A stretch of 64,000 nucleotides of DNA from an uncultured Williamsia sp. (GCF_947494875.1 NZ_CANLWM010000006.1:1-64000), one strand, 5' to 3'; shown: positions 7,585-17,235, numbered from the stretch's first letter. Numbers and translations are program-made. The notes: generated by a model from the sequence alone, not told the origin.

Positions 7585-9570
7585 TCAGGCCTTCGGGGCC
7601 GCGTCCGCCGGTGCCGGGGATGTCGCGGTGCGCGACGTCCAGCGGTACAGCCATCCGACGAGGGCCACGAACACTATCGCTCCGATGATCTGGGCGGGAT
7701 TGTCGAAGCCGTCGCCGACGATCGCCAGCGGTGAATCGTCGCCCGTCGCCGCGACGATGGCGGCGAACACGACGCCGAACAGCGACTCCCCGACGATCAG
7801 ACCGCATGCGAGCAGTGTGCCCATCCGCTTCGTGCGGCCCGGGTTGGCGCGGCCGTCGGCCCAGCGGTTGTAGAAGAACCCGAGGACCGCACCGATCGGG
7901 ATGATGATCGTCAGCGAGATGGGCAGGTACATGCCGAGGCCCACGGCCAGCGGCGGCACGCGGAAACGGGTTGTCTTGCCGAGGATCTCGTCGACGATGA
8001 TGACACCGATCCCGATCAACGCGCCGACGCCGATGAGCGCCCAGTCGATGGACCCACCGAACACGCCGTCGACCAGCGACGAGATGAGCGACGCCTGCGG
8101 CGCGGCGAGGGCGTCGTCACCCGCGCCGGGGGCACCGACGAACCCGAATGCGGTCTGCATCAGCTGCAGGATCGGCGGGATGACCGCCGAGCCGAACAGC
8201 ACGCCGATGATCAACGCCACCTGCTGTTTCCACGGCGTCGAACCCACGAGCTGACCTGTCTTGAGGTCCTGCAGGTTGTCGTTGGAGATGGTCGCCACGC
8301 CGAACACGACCGCGGTGGTGAACAGCGTGAATGCGACGAGCGCTGTCGACTGCCCCGGGTCGGCGCTACCGAACGTCAGCTTGATCAGCAGGGCGGCACC
8401 GATCGCGACGAGGATGCCGACACCGGAGATGGGGCTGTTCGACGAGCCGATGAGGCCGGCCATGTAGCCGCACACCGCGGCGATCAGCAGGCCGAGGACA
8501 AGGACGAAGGCGAGGCTGACCGCGATGATTCCGCCCGCGTTCCCCTCGAGCTGTGTTCCGCTGACGAAGTCGTACAGCAGGAACGCGATGGGGATGAGCA
8601 TGAGAACGGCGACGCCACCGACGATCTGAATCGGCATGTCCCGCTCGGTGATGTCGACGGTCTCGCCGCCGCGGCGCAGCCGCGCGGAACGCAGGGAGCC
8701 GACGATGCCGGTCGCGATGGGCCGCAGGATGCGGAGCAGGGTCCAGATGGCGGCGACGGCGATGGTGCCTGCGCCGATGAACCGGACGTCGGAGGAGAAC
8801 ACCGACGAGACCGCGTCGGACAGCGTCTCACCGGCAGGCAGATCGCCCCACGTCCGGATGGGGACGAGCACGCCGTAGGAGATGAGCAGGCCGATGAAGA
8901 TCGCGATGCCGACGGTGAGACCCACCAGGTGCCCGACGCCGATGAGCGCCAGCGAGAGGCTGGCGCCGAACATCGTGCCGCCGGACCCCACCCGGAACGC
9001 CGCCGACACCGAGTTGCTGAGGACCTTGAGCGATGCGACGAGCGAGAACGCGGCCGCCGCGAGGCCCGCGACGGTGAGGATCCGCAGGCCACCACGGTTG
9101 TCCTCGGCGCCCGACGCCGAGTCGCCCACCTTGAGGACCTCTGCACCCGCGACACCCTCGGGATAGGGCAGGTCGGATCCGGTGACGAGTGCCCGTCGGA
9201 GCGGGATCGAGTACATCACGCCGAGGATCCCGCCGGTGGCGCAGACCGCCACGGTGGTCCAGTAGGGGAAGCCGGTCCACCACCCGACCATGATCAGGCC
9301 GGGGAGCACGAAGATGATGGCCGACAACGTGCCCGCCGCCGACGCGATGGTCTGCACGATGTTGTTCTCGACGATCGTGTGGTCGTGGAAGTAGCGCAGC
9401 ACACTCATCGAGATGACCGCGGCGGGGATCGATGTCGCGAAGGTCAGACCGACCTTGAGGCCCAGGTAGACGTTGGCCGCCGTGAACACCAGCGTGATCA
9501 GCCCACCGAGGATCACCCCTCGGACGGTCAACTCCTTGATGCTGCTCCGGCTCTCGGTGCTCAACGCCAT
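7585..9570 (-). CDS. OPT-family oligopeptide transporter
   Basis: 661-residue polytopic protein with about 15 membrane spans that imports oligopeptides or metal-chelator complexes using the proton gradient (family knowledge). Visible marks are NVYLGLKVGLTFATSIPAA near the N-terminus, GSDLPYPEGVAGAEVLK, SISNDNLQDLKTGQ-type (TISNDNLQDLKTGQLVG) and PPLAVGLGMYLPIS. These are diagnostic of the bacterial OPT/YSL branch. The start was placed at the ATG at 9570 because AAGGAG stands eight bases upstream; the open frame extends 35 codons further with no membrane segment. It stands alone as a leftward unit, with an ArsR gene starting 137 bp beyond on the same strand. Confidence 0.93.
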   Translation of the reverse strand: MALSTESRSSIKELTVRGVILGGLITLVFTAANVYLGLKVGLTFATSIPAAVISMSVLRYFHDHTIVENNIVQTIASAAGTLSAIIFVLPGLIMVGWWTGFPYWTTVAVCATGGILGVMYSIPLRRALVTGSDLPYPEGVAGAEVLKVGDSASGAEDNRGGLRILTVAGLAAAAFSLVASLKVLSNSVSAAFRVGSGGTMFGASLSLALIGVGHLVGLTVGIAIFIGLLISYGVLVPIRTWGDLPAGETLSDAVSSVFSSDVRFIGAGTIAVAAIWTLLRILRPIATGIVGSLRSARLRRGGETVDITERDMPIQIVGGVAVLMLIPIAFLLYDFVSGTQLEGNAGGIIAVSLAFVLVLGLLIAAVCGYMAGLIGSSNSPISGVGILVAIGAALLIKLTFGSADPGQSTALVAFTLFTTAVVFGVATISNDNLQDLKTGQLVGSTPWKQQVALIIGVLFGSAVIPPILQLMQTAFGFVGAPGAGDDALAAPQASLISSLVDGVFGGSIDWALIGVGALIGIGVIIVDEILGKTTRFRVPPLAVGLGMYLPISLTIIIPIGAVLGFFYNRWADGRANPGRTKRMGTLLACGLIVGESLFGVVFAAIVAATGDDSPLAIVGDGFDNPAQIIGAIVFVALVGWLYRWTSRTATSPAPADAAPKA

Positions 9571-9706
9571 CGGTGACTCCTTCTCGTCGATGTGCCCGTC
9601 GAGTATGCGACGGTCGGCGTCGCCTCGTGTGGTTCCCGTGTGATCGTCGAGGCGGATGTTCCTCGAGATGGACACCTCGCCGCGCGCACGGGGTCGCGGG
9701 TGGCTG

Positions 9707-10051
9707 TCACCTACGCGCGGTCAGCAGCCCACCGAGTTCGGCGATCGCGGCATCGTCACGCCGGTAGTGGATCCACTTGCCGATCCTCGTGGAACGAACG
9801 AGACCCGCGCGCTCGAGGATCGCCATGTGCGACGAGATGGTCGACTGCGCCAGGCCCGACTTGGCCTGCAGGTGACTGACACAGACTCCGTATTCGGAAC
9901 GGTCCGCGATGGGCTCCCAGGCGGCGAACTCGGTGTCGGGGTCGCGGAGCCAGTCCATGATCTGCAGCCTCGCGGGGTTCGCCAGGGCCTTGAACGCCGT
10001 CACCGCGCCATCCAACCGGGCCGACTCGTCGAACGGTTCCGTGGTGCTCAT
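9707..10051 (-). CDS. ArsR-family transcriptional regulator
   Basis: 114-residue winged-helix repressor. The fold is visible as AFKALANPARLQIMDWL, then CVSHLQAKSGLAQSTISSHMAILERAGLV (recognition helix) and the beta wing TRIGKWIHYRRDD. The single Cys in GVCVSH is at the position where some ArsR proteins bind metal, but no second ligand is evident, so a non-metal sensor is likely. The start ATG at 10051 has GGAGGGGG before it. It is divergent from the NmrA-like gene at 10229, with an ATCGCG/CGCGAT dyad between them. Confidence 0.9.
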   Translation of the reverse strand: MSTTEPFDESARLDGAVTAFKALANPARLQIMDWLRDPDTEFAAWEPIADRSEYGVCVSHLQAKSGLAQSTISSHMAILERAGLVRSTRIGKWIHYRRDDAAIAELGGLLTARR

Positions 10052-10136
10052 CCGACCCCCTCCGTCGCGTCCGGGTCGGACCACTGTAAGTCGAGACGAC
10101 CGGCTCGCGGTCGCAGGTCACCACTCGCATCGACAA

Positions 10137-10152
10137 ATCGCGATTCCGCGAT
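10137..10152. promoter_or_regulatory. ATCGCG-N4-CGCGAT dyad, candidate ArsR operator
   Basis: Perfect 6-bp inverted arms around ATTC, placed between the divergent ArsR start (10051) and NmrA-like start (10229). The position and the AT-flanked symmetrical sequence suit autoregulation plus control of the NmrA-like gene. Confidence 0.5.
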
Positions 10153-10228
10153 ATGATTTCCGCGTTCGCATCGCTCGGCACCCACCTGTGGCTCAGACGA
10201 GGACGCAGCTCGAGAGGAAGAAACCACC

Positions 10229-11185
10229 ATGTCGGATCTCCGTGCACCGTTGGCCGTCGTCGCCGGGGCGACGAGCAAGCAGGGCAGAAGTGTGGTCGAC
10301 TCGCTGCTCGCCAGTGGCGATTTCCGTGTGCGTGCACTCACGCGTGACCCCCACTCGGCCCAGGCCCGTCAGCTCTCCGCACGGGGCGCGGAGGTCGTCG
10401 CGGTCCCGCTCGCGCGGGGGCACCGGCGACAGCTGACGGATGCGTTCCGATCCGCTCAGGCTGCGTTCCTGATGACGCCTCCGGTCGCCCCGCCCTCGGA
10501 CGACGAGTACGTCCTGGGCTGCGAACTCGCTGACGCGGCCGTCGAGGCAGGTGTCGAGCACGTGGTGTTCAGCACGTTGGAGAACGTCGACGAACGAACC
10601 GCGGGAAGGCACTATGCACCGCATTTCACCGACAAGGCCCGCGTCGCAGAACACATTCGGACGCTGCCCGTCACCCACACCTTCGTCATGCTGTCGTTCT
10701 TCTACACCAACGCTCTCGAGTACTACCCGCCTCACATGGAGGGCGACACGACCGTCTTACCCTTCTACCTGCCCGAGCATGTTCGTGCGCCGTTCGTGGA
10801 TCCGACCACGGCCACGGGCCCGGCGGTGCTGGAAGTGCTGTCGCGTCCCGACAGCTATCGCGGTGTTTCCCTGCCGATCGTCGGCGAGTTCCTCTCTCCC
10901 GGCGAGATGATCGAGATCTACTCGCGCGTCACGGGTCAGCACGCGGAGTACCGTGACGCGACCTCGCGAGAGGGCCTCGTCGCGTGCTTTCCCGAGATGG
11001 ACGTCAACCCCCTCCTCGTGGACGAGACCATCGGCATGGCGCACTATGCAGTTGAGTACGGCTACTTCGCGCCCGGCCGAGATGTGCAGTGGAGCAGGGC
11101 GATCGATCCCACGGCTCGCAGCTGGGAGCAGTTCCTGCGGGCAACCGACTGGCGCGGTGGCCGGATGTCCTTCGCACGGTCGTGA
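10229..11185 (+). CDS. NmrA-like NAD(P)-binding protein
   Basis: 318-residue atypical SDR of the NmrA/HSCARG type. It has the dinucleotide motif GATSKQGRSVV near residue 13 and an Arg-rich strand-2 end (VRALTRDPHS), which favours NADP. It lacks the YxxxK pair, so it may be a redox sensor rather than an enzyme. A GAGGAAG Shine-Dalgarno precedes the ATG. It is divergent from an ArsR regulator, which suggests induction by a stress or ligand. It converges on the threonine aldolase gene, 29 bp away. Confidence 0.85.
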   Translation: MSDLRAPLAVVAGATSKQGRSVVDSLLASGDFRVRALTRDPHSAQARQLSARGAEVVAVPLARGHRRQLTDAFRSAQAAFLMTPPVAPPSDDEYVLGCELADAAVEAGVEHVVFSTLENVDERTAGRHYAPHFTDKARVAEHIRTLPVTHTFVMLSFFYTNALEYYPPHMEGDTTVLPFYLPEHVRAPFVDPTTATGPAVLEVLSRPDSYRGVSLPIVGEFLSPGEMIEIYSRVTGQHAEYRDATSREGLVACFPEMDVNPLLVDETIGMAHYAVEYGYFAPGRDVQWSRAIDPTARSWEQFLRATDWRGGRMSFARS

Positions 11186-11214
11186 CGCAGCACCGGACGG
11201 GCGGGTCGGTCGAC

Positions 11215-12267
11215 TCAGCCGACGCCGGTCGCGGTGCGGACCGCGTCGAGGAGGTCGTCGATGTCGGCGTCGCGATGGACGAAGCTGGTCACGAGACGGA
11301 CGACGCCGGGCTTCCAGCGGTCGGAGTAGAACGCATAGCCCTGCTGCCGCAGAGTGGTGGTGAGCCCGTCCGGGAACCGACAGAACAGGATGTTGGCACC
11401 CGGGTCGCCGAGCACGTCGACGCCGGGCATCTCGCTCAGGCCGTCGCGTAGTCGCCGGGCCATCGCATTCGCGTGCCGGGCTGTGGTCAGCCACAGGTCG
11501 TCGCGTAGGTGTGCGCCGAGTTGGGCGGTCTGGAACCGCATCTTGGCGGTCAGCTGACCGCCCCGCTTGTGCCGGTAGGAGAGTTCTGTCGCCAGGGACG
11601 GGTCGAACGAGACGATCGCGTCGGCGGTCATGGTGCCGTTCTTCGTCGCCCCGAACGAGAGGATGTCGATGCCGACGTGCCAGGTCATCTCGGCCGGCGA
11701 GACGTCCAGCGCCACCAGGGCGTTCGCGAACCGTGCGCCGTCCATGTGTACGCGTAGGCCGGCGTCGTGGGCGATGTCGGCGAGGGTGCGCAGGTGGTCG
11801 ACGGTGTAGATGCTGCCGGTCTCGGTGGCCTGGGTGAGGCTGACGACGGACGGCTGCACGCTGTGGACGTCACCGCGACGACGAACCACCGCTGCGCCGA
11901 GGAGATCGGGATCGATCGTCGAGTCGGGGCCGTCGACATGGGCGAATTTCGCTCCAGCGGTGAAGAACTCGGGCGCACCGGCCTCGTCGGTGGTGATGTG
12001 GGCGTTCGGGTGCGCGAGTATCGCGCCCCACGGGGGAGTCAGTGCGGCCAGGGCGATCCCGTTCGCCGCTGACCCGGACCCGACGGGGAACACGTCGACG
12101 GGTCGTTCGAAGACCTCCGCGAACTGCGCGGTGACGGATCGGGACAGGTCGTCTCCGCCGTAGGGGGCGGCGAGTCCCGCCGACGCCTCCGCCACGGCGG
12201 CGAGGACCTCCGGGGTGGCGCCGGCGGTGTTGTCGCTGGCGTAGCCGCGGAGGATCGGGCGGGCCAT
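11215..12267 (-). CDS. Low-specificity threonine aldolase (PLP-dependent)
   Basis: 350-residue fold-type I PLP enzyme that cleaves L-threonine or other beta-hydroxy amino acids to glycine plus an aldehyde. Family marks are SDNTAGATPEVL at the N-terminus, the MDGARFANAL Asp that holds the pyridine nitrogen, and the Schiff-base lysine in SFGATKNG. The start could be the ATG at 12267, overlapping the upstream TGA (TGATG), or the GTG at 12270; ATG was chosen. The tight overlap with the GCS2 ligase gene implies one transcript. Both handle amino acids, but a joint pathway is not evident. Confidence 0.88.
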   Translation of the reverse strand: MARPILRGYASDNTAGATPEVLAAVAEASAGLAAPYGGDDLSRSVTAQFAEVFERPVDVFPVGSGSAANGIALAALTPPWGAILAHPNAHITTDEAGAPEFFTAGAKFAHVDGPDSTIDPDLLGAAVVRRRGDVHSVQPSVVSLTQATETGSIYTVDHLRTLADIAHDAGLRVHMDGARFANALVALDVSPAEMTWHVGIDILSFGATKNGTMTADAIVSFDPSLATELSYRHKRGGQLTAKMRFQTAQLGAHLRDDLWLTTARHANAMARRLRDGLSEMPGVDVLGDPGANILFCRFPDGLTTTLRQQGYAFYSDRWKPGVVRLVTSFVHRDADIDDLLDAVRTATGVG

Positions 12268-13775
12268 CACAGGTCCCAGGTGTGCACGGGCTGACCGTCG
12301 TGCATGCGCTCGACGTAGTCGCGCAGCATCCCCGCCAGCGCCGACTCCCGTGATTCACCGGCGCGTTCGCGTGCCGCGACCGCGTCACGCTGCCACACCG
12401 ATCCGGTCTGTCGACTCTGGCAGCGGCCCTCGATGATGCCGAGGTAGCGACGTCGCGCCTTGTCCCCGACGCCGTAGGCGGCCAGTCCGCGATCGGCCGC
12501 GGGGAGCAGTCGACGCAGGGTGAGCTCGTCGGGTCGGATCCATCCCACCGTGGGCCAATAGATTTGGGCCTCCAGCCCGTCGCGGGCACCCGCGGTGAGG
12601 TTCTCCGTCGCGGCGTCGAAGGACATCTGCGACCACAGCGGGCGGTCTGCGTCGACGAGGCCGCGCATCAACCCGTAGAAGAACGCGGCGTCGGCCATGG
12701 TGTCGACGACGCTGGGACCGGCGGGCAGCACACGGTTCTCGATGCGGACATGCGCATGGCCGTCGACGACGTCGTAGATGGGTCGGTTCCAGCGGTACAC
12801 GGTGCCGTTGTGCAGGTTCAGCTCCGACAGCGCGGGGATGCGCCCGGCGTCGAGGGCCTCGAGTGGATCCTCGTCGTCGCAGACCGGCAGCAGGGCCGGG
12901 AAGTACCGGGTGTTCTCCTCGAACAGGTCGAAGATCGTGGTGATCCATCGTTCGCCGAACCAGACGCGCGGTCGGACGCCCTGATTCTTCAACTCCAGCG
13001 GTCGGGTGTCGGTGGCCTGGGCGAACACCGGGATGCGGGTCTCGTGCCACAATGCCTTGCCGGCGAAGAAGGGCGAGTTGCCCGCGACGGCCACCTGGAT
13101 GCCTGCGATCGCCTGCGCCGCGTTCCAGTGGTCGGCGAAGTCCTCGGGGGCGACGCGCAGGTGCAGCTGCACCGACGTACACGCGGCCTCGGGGAGGATG
13201 GATTCAGTGGTGGCGCTGAGCCTCTCGCCGATCCGTGCGTCGCCGAGGGGGACGCCGTCGATGTCGAGCTCGATGTCCTCGCCCCGCGCGGCGACGATCT
13301 GATCGTTGAGCAGCTCATACCGCGGGTCGGCAGAGATCCACTCCGGGGTGAGGTGCTCGAGCCGGACGGTGGGGAGCATGCCGATCATCGCGAGCCGGTT
13401 GTCGGTGGCGGCGGCCTGGGCCTCTGCGCGGTTCAGCGAGGCACGCAGGGCGCTCTCCAGCGAGAGCATCTCGTCGTCGGCGAAGGGACGCGGTGCCACG
13501 TTGATCTCGACGTTGAACTGGCCCAGCTCGGTCTGGTAGTCGGGGTCGGCGATCGCCTGCAGGACAGTGTCGTTCGCCATCGCGGGGTTCATCGCGCGGT
13601 CGACGAGATTGAGCTCGATCTCCATGCCGAGCAGCGGTGCGGGGGCGCCGTCGGTGTCGACGAACGCGCCGTCGGCGAGCATTCGCGCGATCGCTTCGGT
13701 GCCGCGCGTCACCTGCGTCCGGAACCGTCGCCGGTCCTCCCGGGTGAACTCGCGTCTGCTGACCTCGGCGCCCAT
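12267..13775 (-). CDS. Glutamate-cysteine ligase (GCS2) family protein
   Basis: 502-residue ATP-grasp-like carboxylate-amine ligase of the GCS2 family. The glutamate/ATP site motifs are visible: LLGMEIELNLVD near residue 50, GQFNVEINVAPRPF, and VRIENRVLPAGPSVVDTMADAAFFYGL. Actinobacteria of this group use mycothiol rather than glutathione, so despite the family name the physiological product may be another gamma-glutamyl compound. The start lies 242 bp from the divergent gene at 14018, in a region rich in 21-nt repeats. It is co-transcribed with the threonine aldolase. Confidence 0.85.
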   Translation of the reverse strand: MGAEVSRREFTREDRRRFRTQVTRGTEAIARMLADGAFVDTDGAPAPLLGMEIELNLVDRAMNPAMANDTVLQAIADPDYQTELGQFNVEINVAPRPFADDEMLSLESALRASLNRAEAQAAATDNRLAMIGMLPTVRLEHLTPEWISADPRYELLNDQIVAARGEDIELDIDGVPLGDARIGERLSATTESILPEAACTSVQLHLRVAPEDFADHWNAAQAIAGIQVAVAGNSPFFAGKALWHETRIPVFAQATDTRPLELKNQGVRPRVWFGERWITTIFDLFEENTRYFPALLPVCDDEDPLEALDAGRIPALSELNLHNGTVYRWNRPIYDVVDGHAHVRIENRVLPAGPSVVDTMADAAFFYGLMRGLVDADRPLWSQMSFDAATENLTAGARDGLEAQIYWPTVGWIRPDELTLRRLLPAADRGLAAYGVGDKARRRYLGIIEGRCQSRQTGSVWQRDAVAARERAGESRESALAGMLRDYVERMHDGQPVHTWDL

Positions 13776-13846
13776 CGCTCGATCGTGTCACCGCGACGGG
13801 GGCTCGAGCCACCGAAACGGACATCGTGTCGCCCGTCGACCTCCCC

Positions 13847-13978
13847 GAGCGTGCAGAAAATCCCGGCGAGCGTGCGGAAAAGCCATGCCGAACGTGTACT
13901 CGAGTCCTGTTCGCTCGCAGAACTGCACGATCGCGGGCATCCGCCACACGGTCGACGAGATCTGGTGCACGGTCGAGG
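13847..13978. repeat. Intergenic 21-nt-period repeat cluster A
   Basis: Direct units beginning GAGCGTGC at 13847 and 13868 (period 21) and a degenerate GAACGTGT at 13890 are followed by inverted-orientation units. On the minus strand those read GACCGTGCA-, GACCGTGTG- and GATCGTGCAG-, again about 21 nt apart. The arrangement matches cluster B at 44043-44148, so these are copies of one dispersed family. The two opposing arms could fold into a long imperfect hairpin. The cluster occupies most of the space between divergent genes. Confidence 0.6.
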
Positions 13979-14017
13979 ATCGGGCGCCGTCCTGTCGGGG
14001 GCTGGGATGATCGGGTG

Positions 14018-14401
14018 ATGCCCTCGAAGTCCGTGGACCCCGCCGAGATGCGTACGGCCGTGCTCGCCGTCGGCCCGTGGCTGCGCGGCGAGACCGACGA
14101 GACCCCGGCCCGTCCGGAGCTCGCGCTGGCCGTCCGGACCACCGCCCGCACGCTCGCGCAGATCGCCCCGGGGTCGTCCGTCGAGGTGCGGGTGCCGCCG
14201 TTCGTCGCCGTGCAGTGCATCGAGGGCCCCCGCCACACCCGTGGGACCCCTCCGAACGTCGTCGAGACCGATGCCCGCACCTGGCTGCGCCTCGCAGCCG
14301 GGTTGACCGACCTCGCCGACGAGATCGCCGCGGCCACGGTGTCGGCCTCGGGGAGCCGCGCCCCGGAGGTCGGGGACCACCTGCCGCTGGTCCGGATCTG
14401 A
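14018..14401 (+). CDS. Conserved small protein, sterol-carrier-like (Rv0807-type)
   Basis: 127-residue protein, alanine/arginine-rich, with a VRVPPFVAVQCIEG core and a C-terminal helical part (TWLRLAAGLTDLADEIAAA). Its size and its position immediately before purF match M. tuberculosis Rv0807; homologues are often labelled sterol carrier family protein. Function is not established. The ATG at 14018 is used; an adjacent GTG at 14015 is equally possible. The longer open frame to 13826 runs through repeats and is not used. Confidence 0.7.
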   Translation: MPSKSVDPAEMRTAVLAVGPWLRGETDETPARPELALAVRTTARTLAQIAPGSSVEVRVPPFVAVQCIEGPRHTRGTPPNVVETDARTWLRLAAGLTDLADEIAAATVSASGSRAPEVGDHLPLVRI

Positions 14402-14488
14402 TCCCGCGCGCCGGATTCGCCGTCGCTGCACGTCGGCCCGTAAACTCACCTGCAGGTCCGACCGCCGCCCACCGCATCGGAGTGCCCT

Positions 14489-16066
14489 GTGACCGAGCTG
14501 TCCGTCCACAGCCCGAACCTCCTCGCCGACCATGCCTCCGCAGCCCCTCTCGACGACCGCGGCGAGAACGAGCCCCGCGAGGAATGTGGCGTCTTCGGGG
14601 TCTGGGCCCCAGGTGAGGACGTCGCGAAGCTGACCTACTACGGCCTGTACGCCCTGCAGCACCGCGGCCAGGAGGCCGCCGGGATCGCGGTCGGCGACGG
14701 CTCGCAGGTGCTCGTGTTCAAGGATCTCGGTCTCGTGTCCCAGGTCTTCGACGAGCAGACGTTGGCCTCCATGCCGGGCCACGTCGCCATCGGCCACTGC
14801 CGCTACAGCACCACCGGGTCGACGACGTGGGAGAACTCACAGCCGATCTTCCGGACCACCGCGGCCGGCACCGGTGTGGCGTTGGGCCACAACGGCAACC
14901 TCGTCAACACCGCCGATCTCGCGGCGATCGCCCGCGAGGCCGGGTTGATGGCCTCGCGGATCCACGGCGGCGCGACGTCGGATTCCGACGTCGTCGGCGC
15001 GCTGCTGGCGCACGGTGCCGCCGACAGCACCATCGAGCAGGCCGCGATGGAGCTGCTGCCCACCCTCGACGGCGCCTTCTGTCTCACCTTCATGGACGAG
15101 CACACTCTCTACGCCGCTCGTGACCCCTACGGTGTGCGGCCGCTCTGTCTCGGTCGTCTCGACCGCGGGTGGGTCGTCGCGTCGGAGACCGCCGCCCTCG
15201 ACATCGTCGGCGCGTCCTACGTCCGTGAGATCGAGCCGGGAGAGCTCCTCGCGATCGATGCCGACGGCGTCCGCAGCTCCCGCTTCGCCCAGCCCACCCC
15301 CAAGGGCTGCGTCTTCGAGTACGTCTACCTCGCGCGTCCCGACAGCGTGATCAACGGCCGGTCGGTGCACTCGTCGCGGGTCGAGATCGGTCGTCGCCTC
15401 GCACGCGAGCATCCCACCGACGCCGACCTGGTGATCCCGGTTCCCGAGTCGGGCACCCCCGCAGCCACCGGGTACGCGCAGGAGTCCGGCATCCCCTACG
15501 GCCAGGGGTTGATGAAGAACGCCTACGTCGGCCGCACCTTCATCCAGCCGTCGCAGACCATCCGTCAGCTCGGCATCCGGCTCAAGCTCAACCCGCTGCG
15601 CGAGGTGATCCGCGGCAAGCGGCTCGTCGTGGTCGACGACTCGATCGTGCGCGGCAACACCCAGCGGGCGCTGATCCGCATGCTGCGTGAGGCGGGCGCC
15701 GCGGAGATCCACGTCCGCATCGCCTCCAGCCCCGTGCGGTGGCCGTGCTTCTACGGCATCGACTTCGCCTCACCCGCCGAGCTCATCGCCAACGGGATGG
15801 AGTCCGAGCAGGGGATGGTCGAGGGCGTCCGCCAGGCCATCGGCGCGGACTCGCTGGGCTACATCAGCATCGACGAGATGATCGCCGCGACCGAGCAGCC
15901 GGCCGGACAGCTCTGTGCGGCCTGTTTCGACGGCAAGTACCCGATCGACCTGCCGACCGAGACGCAGATGGGCAAGGCCGTCCTGGAGGCCATGCTGTCC
16001 TCGACCGCCGGCGACGATCCGCTGGTCGCCCACAACGACAACGTCAGCGCCCTGCGTCGTCCCTGA
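14489..16066 (+). CDS. purF: Amidophosphoribosyltransferase
   Basis: 525-residue first enzyme of purine synthesis: PRPP plus glutamine gives phosphoribosylamine. A 32-residue propeptide precedes the nucleophile Cys33 (EECGVFGVW), as in the self-processing PurF class. The glutaminase domain shows YALQHRGQEAAGI and GHCRYSTTGS; the phosphoribosyltransferase domain has the PRPP loop VVVDDSIVRGNTQ near 380-392. Cysteines in KGCVFEY and CAACFDGKYP fit the [4Fe-4S] cluster of the Bacillus type. The start is GTG. It lies 87 bp after the Rv0807-like gene and 56 bp before purM, a conserved mycobacterial order. Confidence 0.97.
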   Translation: MTELSVHSPNLLADHASAAPLDDRGENEPREECGVFGVWAPGEDVAKLTYYGLYALQHRGQEAAGIAVGDGSQVLVFKDLGLVSQVFDEQTLASMPGHVAIGHCRYSTTGSTTWENSQPIFRTTAAGTGVALGHNGNLVNTADLAAIAREAGLMASRIHGGATSDSDVVGALLAHGAADSTIEQAAMELLPTLDGAFCLTFMDEHTLYAARDPYGVRPLCLGRLDRGWVVASETAALDIVGASYVREIEPGELLAIDADGVRSSRFAQPTPKGCVFEYVYLARPDSVINGRSVHSSRVEIGRRLAREHPTDADLVIPVPESGTPAATGYAQESGIPYGQGLMKNAYVGRTFIQPSQTIRQLGIRLKLNPLREVIRGKRLVVVDDSIVRGNTQRALIRMLREAGAAEIHVRIASSPVRWPCFYGIDFASPAELIANGMESEQGMVEGVRQAIGADSLGYISIDEMIAATEQPAGQLCAACFDGKYPIDLPTETQMGKAVLEAMLSSTAGDDPLVAHNDNVSALRRP

Positions 16067-16122
16067 GGGGGCCCGACGGCGCCGGGTCCCGCCACCGTGC
16101 CCGTCGCGTGTGCTCCGGTAGC

Positions 16123-17235
16123 GTGACCCGCGTGCCGAACCAGGAGACCGCGCCCGACGACGGACAGTCCATCCGCGGCGCGTCCTACGCCGAAGCGGGC
16201 GTCGACATCGATGCCGGTGACCGCGCGGTCCGCCTCTTCAGCCCCCACGCCAAGCGTGCCTCCCGACCTGAGGTGCTCGGTGGACTGGGCGGCTTCGCAG
16301 GTCTGTTCTCGCTGCGCGGCACCTACCGCGAGCCCGTGCTCGCCTCCTCGACCGACGGCGTCGGAACCAAGCTCGCGGTCGCGCAGGCCATGGACAAGCA
16401 CGACACCGTCGGCCGCGACCTGGTCGCGATGGTCGTCGACGATCTCGTCGTGTGCGGCGCGGAGCCGCTCTTCCTCCAGGACTACATCGCCGTCGGCAAG
16501 GTCGTGCCCGAGACGGTCGCCGAGCTGGTGAAGGGCATCGCCGACGGCTGCGTCGAGGCGGGTTGCGCCCTGCTGGGCGGCGAGACCGCCGAGCACCCGG
16601 GCCTGATGGAGCAGTCGCACTACGACCTCTCGGCCACCGGAGTCGGCGTGGTCGAGGCCGACGCGGTGCTCTCACCCGACCGCGTCCGCCCCGGGGACGT
16701 CGTCATCGCGATGGGCTCCTCGGGACTGCACTCCAACGGCTACTCGCTCGCCCGCAAGGTGCTGCTCGAGTGGGGTCACATGGACCTCGGCGGGCACGTC
16801 GAGGAGTTCGGTCGCACACTCGGCGAGGAACTGCTCGAGCCGACGCGGATCTACGCGAAGGACTGCCTCGCGCTGATCGCCGAGACCGATGTGCGGACGT
16901 TCGCGCACGTCACCGGTGGTGGGCTCGCCGAGAACCTGGCGCGCGTCATCCCCGACGGGCTGCGCGCCGAACTCGATCGTGGCACCTGGACGCCGGCGCC
17001 GGTGTTCGCCATGATCGCGCAGCGCGGCCGCGTCGAACGCCTCGAGATGGAACGCACCTTCAACATGGGCGTCGGGATGGTCGCGATCGTCGCGCCCGAG
17101 GACACCGACCGAGCCCTGGCGGTGCTGACGGCACGACACATCGACAGCTGGGTGCTGGGAGCGATCAAGAAGTCGCACGAGGGTCGCGACTCCGCGGGCG
17201 AGGTCGACCTGCACGGCGAGCACCCGCGGTTCTAG
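16123..17235 (+). CDS. purM: Phosphoribosylformylglycinamidine cyclo-ligase (AIR synthetase)
   Basis: 370-residue ATP-dependent enzyme that closes the imidazole ring to give AIR, step five of purine synthesis. Diagnostic stretches are SYAEAGVDIDAGDRAV, STDGVGTKLAVAQAM, MVVDDLVVCGAEPLFLQDYIAVGK, LLGGETAEHPG and GSSGLHSNGYSL. There are two in-frame GTG candidates, 16123 and 16132, with no clear Shine-Dalgarno; the first is given. A frame open back to 15739 is a purF shadow. It follows purF closely and probably shares its transcript. Confidence 0.95.
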   Translation: MTRVPNQETAPDDGQSIRGASYAEAGVDIDAGDRAVRLFSPHAKRASRPEVLGGLGGFAGLFSLRGTYREPVLASSTDGVGTKLAVAQAMDKHDTVGRDLVAMVVDDLVVCGAEPLFLQDYIAVGKVVPETVAELVKGIADGCVEAGCALLGGETAEHPGLMEQSHYDLSATGVGVVEADAVLSPDRVRPGDVVIAMGSSGLHSNGYSLARKVLLEWGHMDLGGHVEEFGRTLGEELLEPTRIYAKDCLALIAETDVRTFAHVTGGGLAENLARVIPDGLRAELDRGTWTPAPVFAMIAQRGRVERLEMERTFNMGVGMVAIVAPEDTDRALAVLTARHIDSWVLGAIKKSHEGRDSAGEVDLHGEHPRF

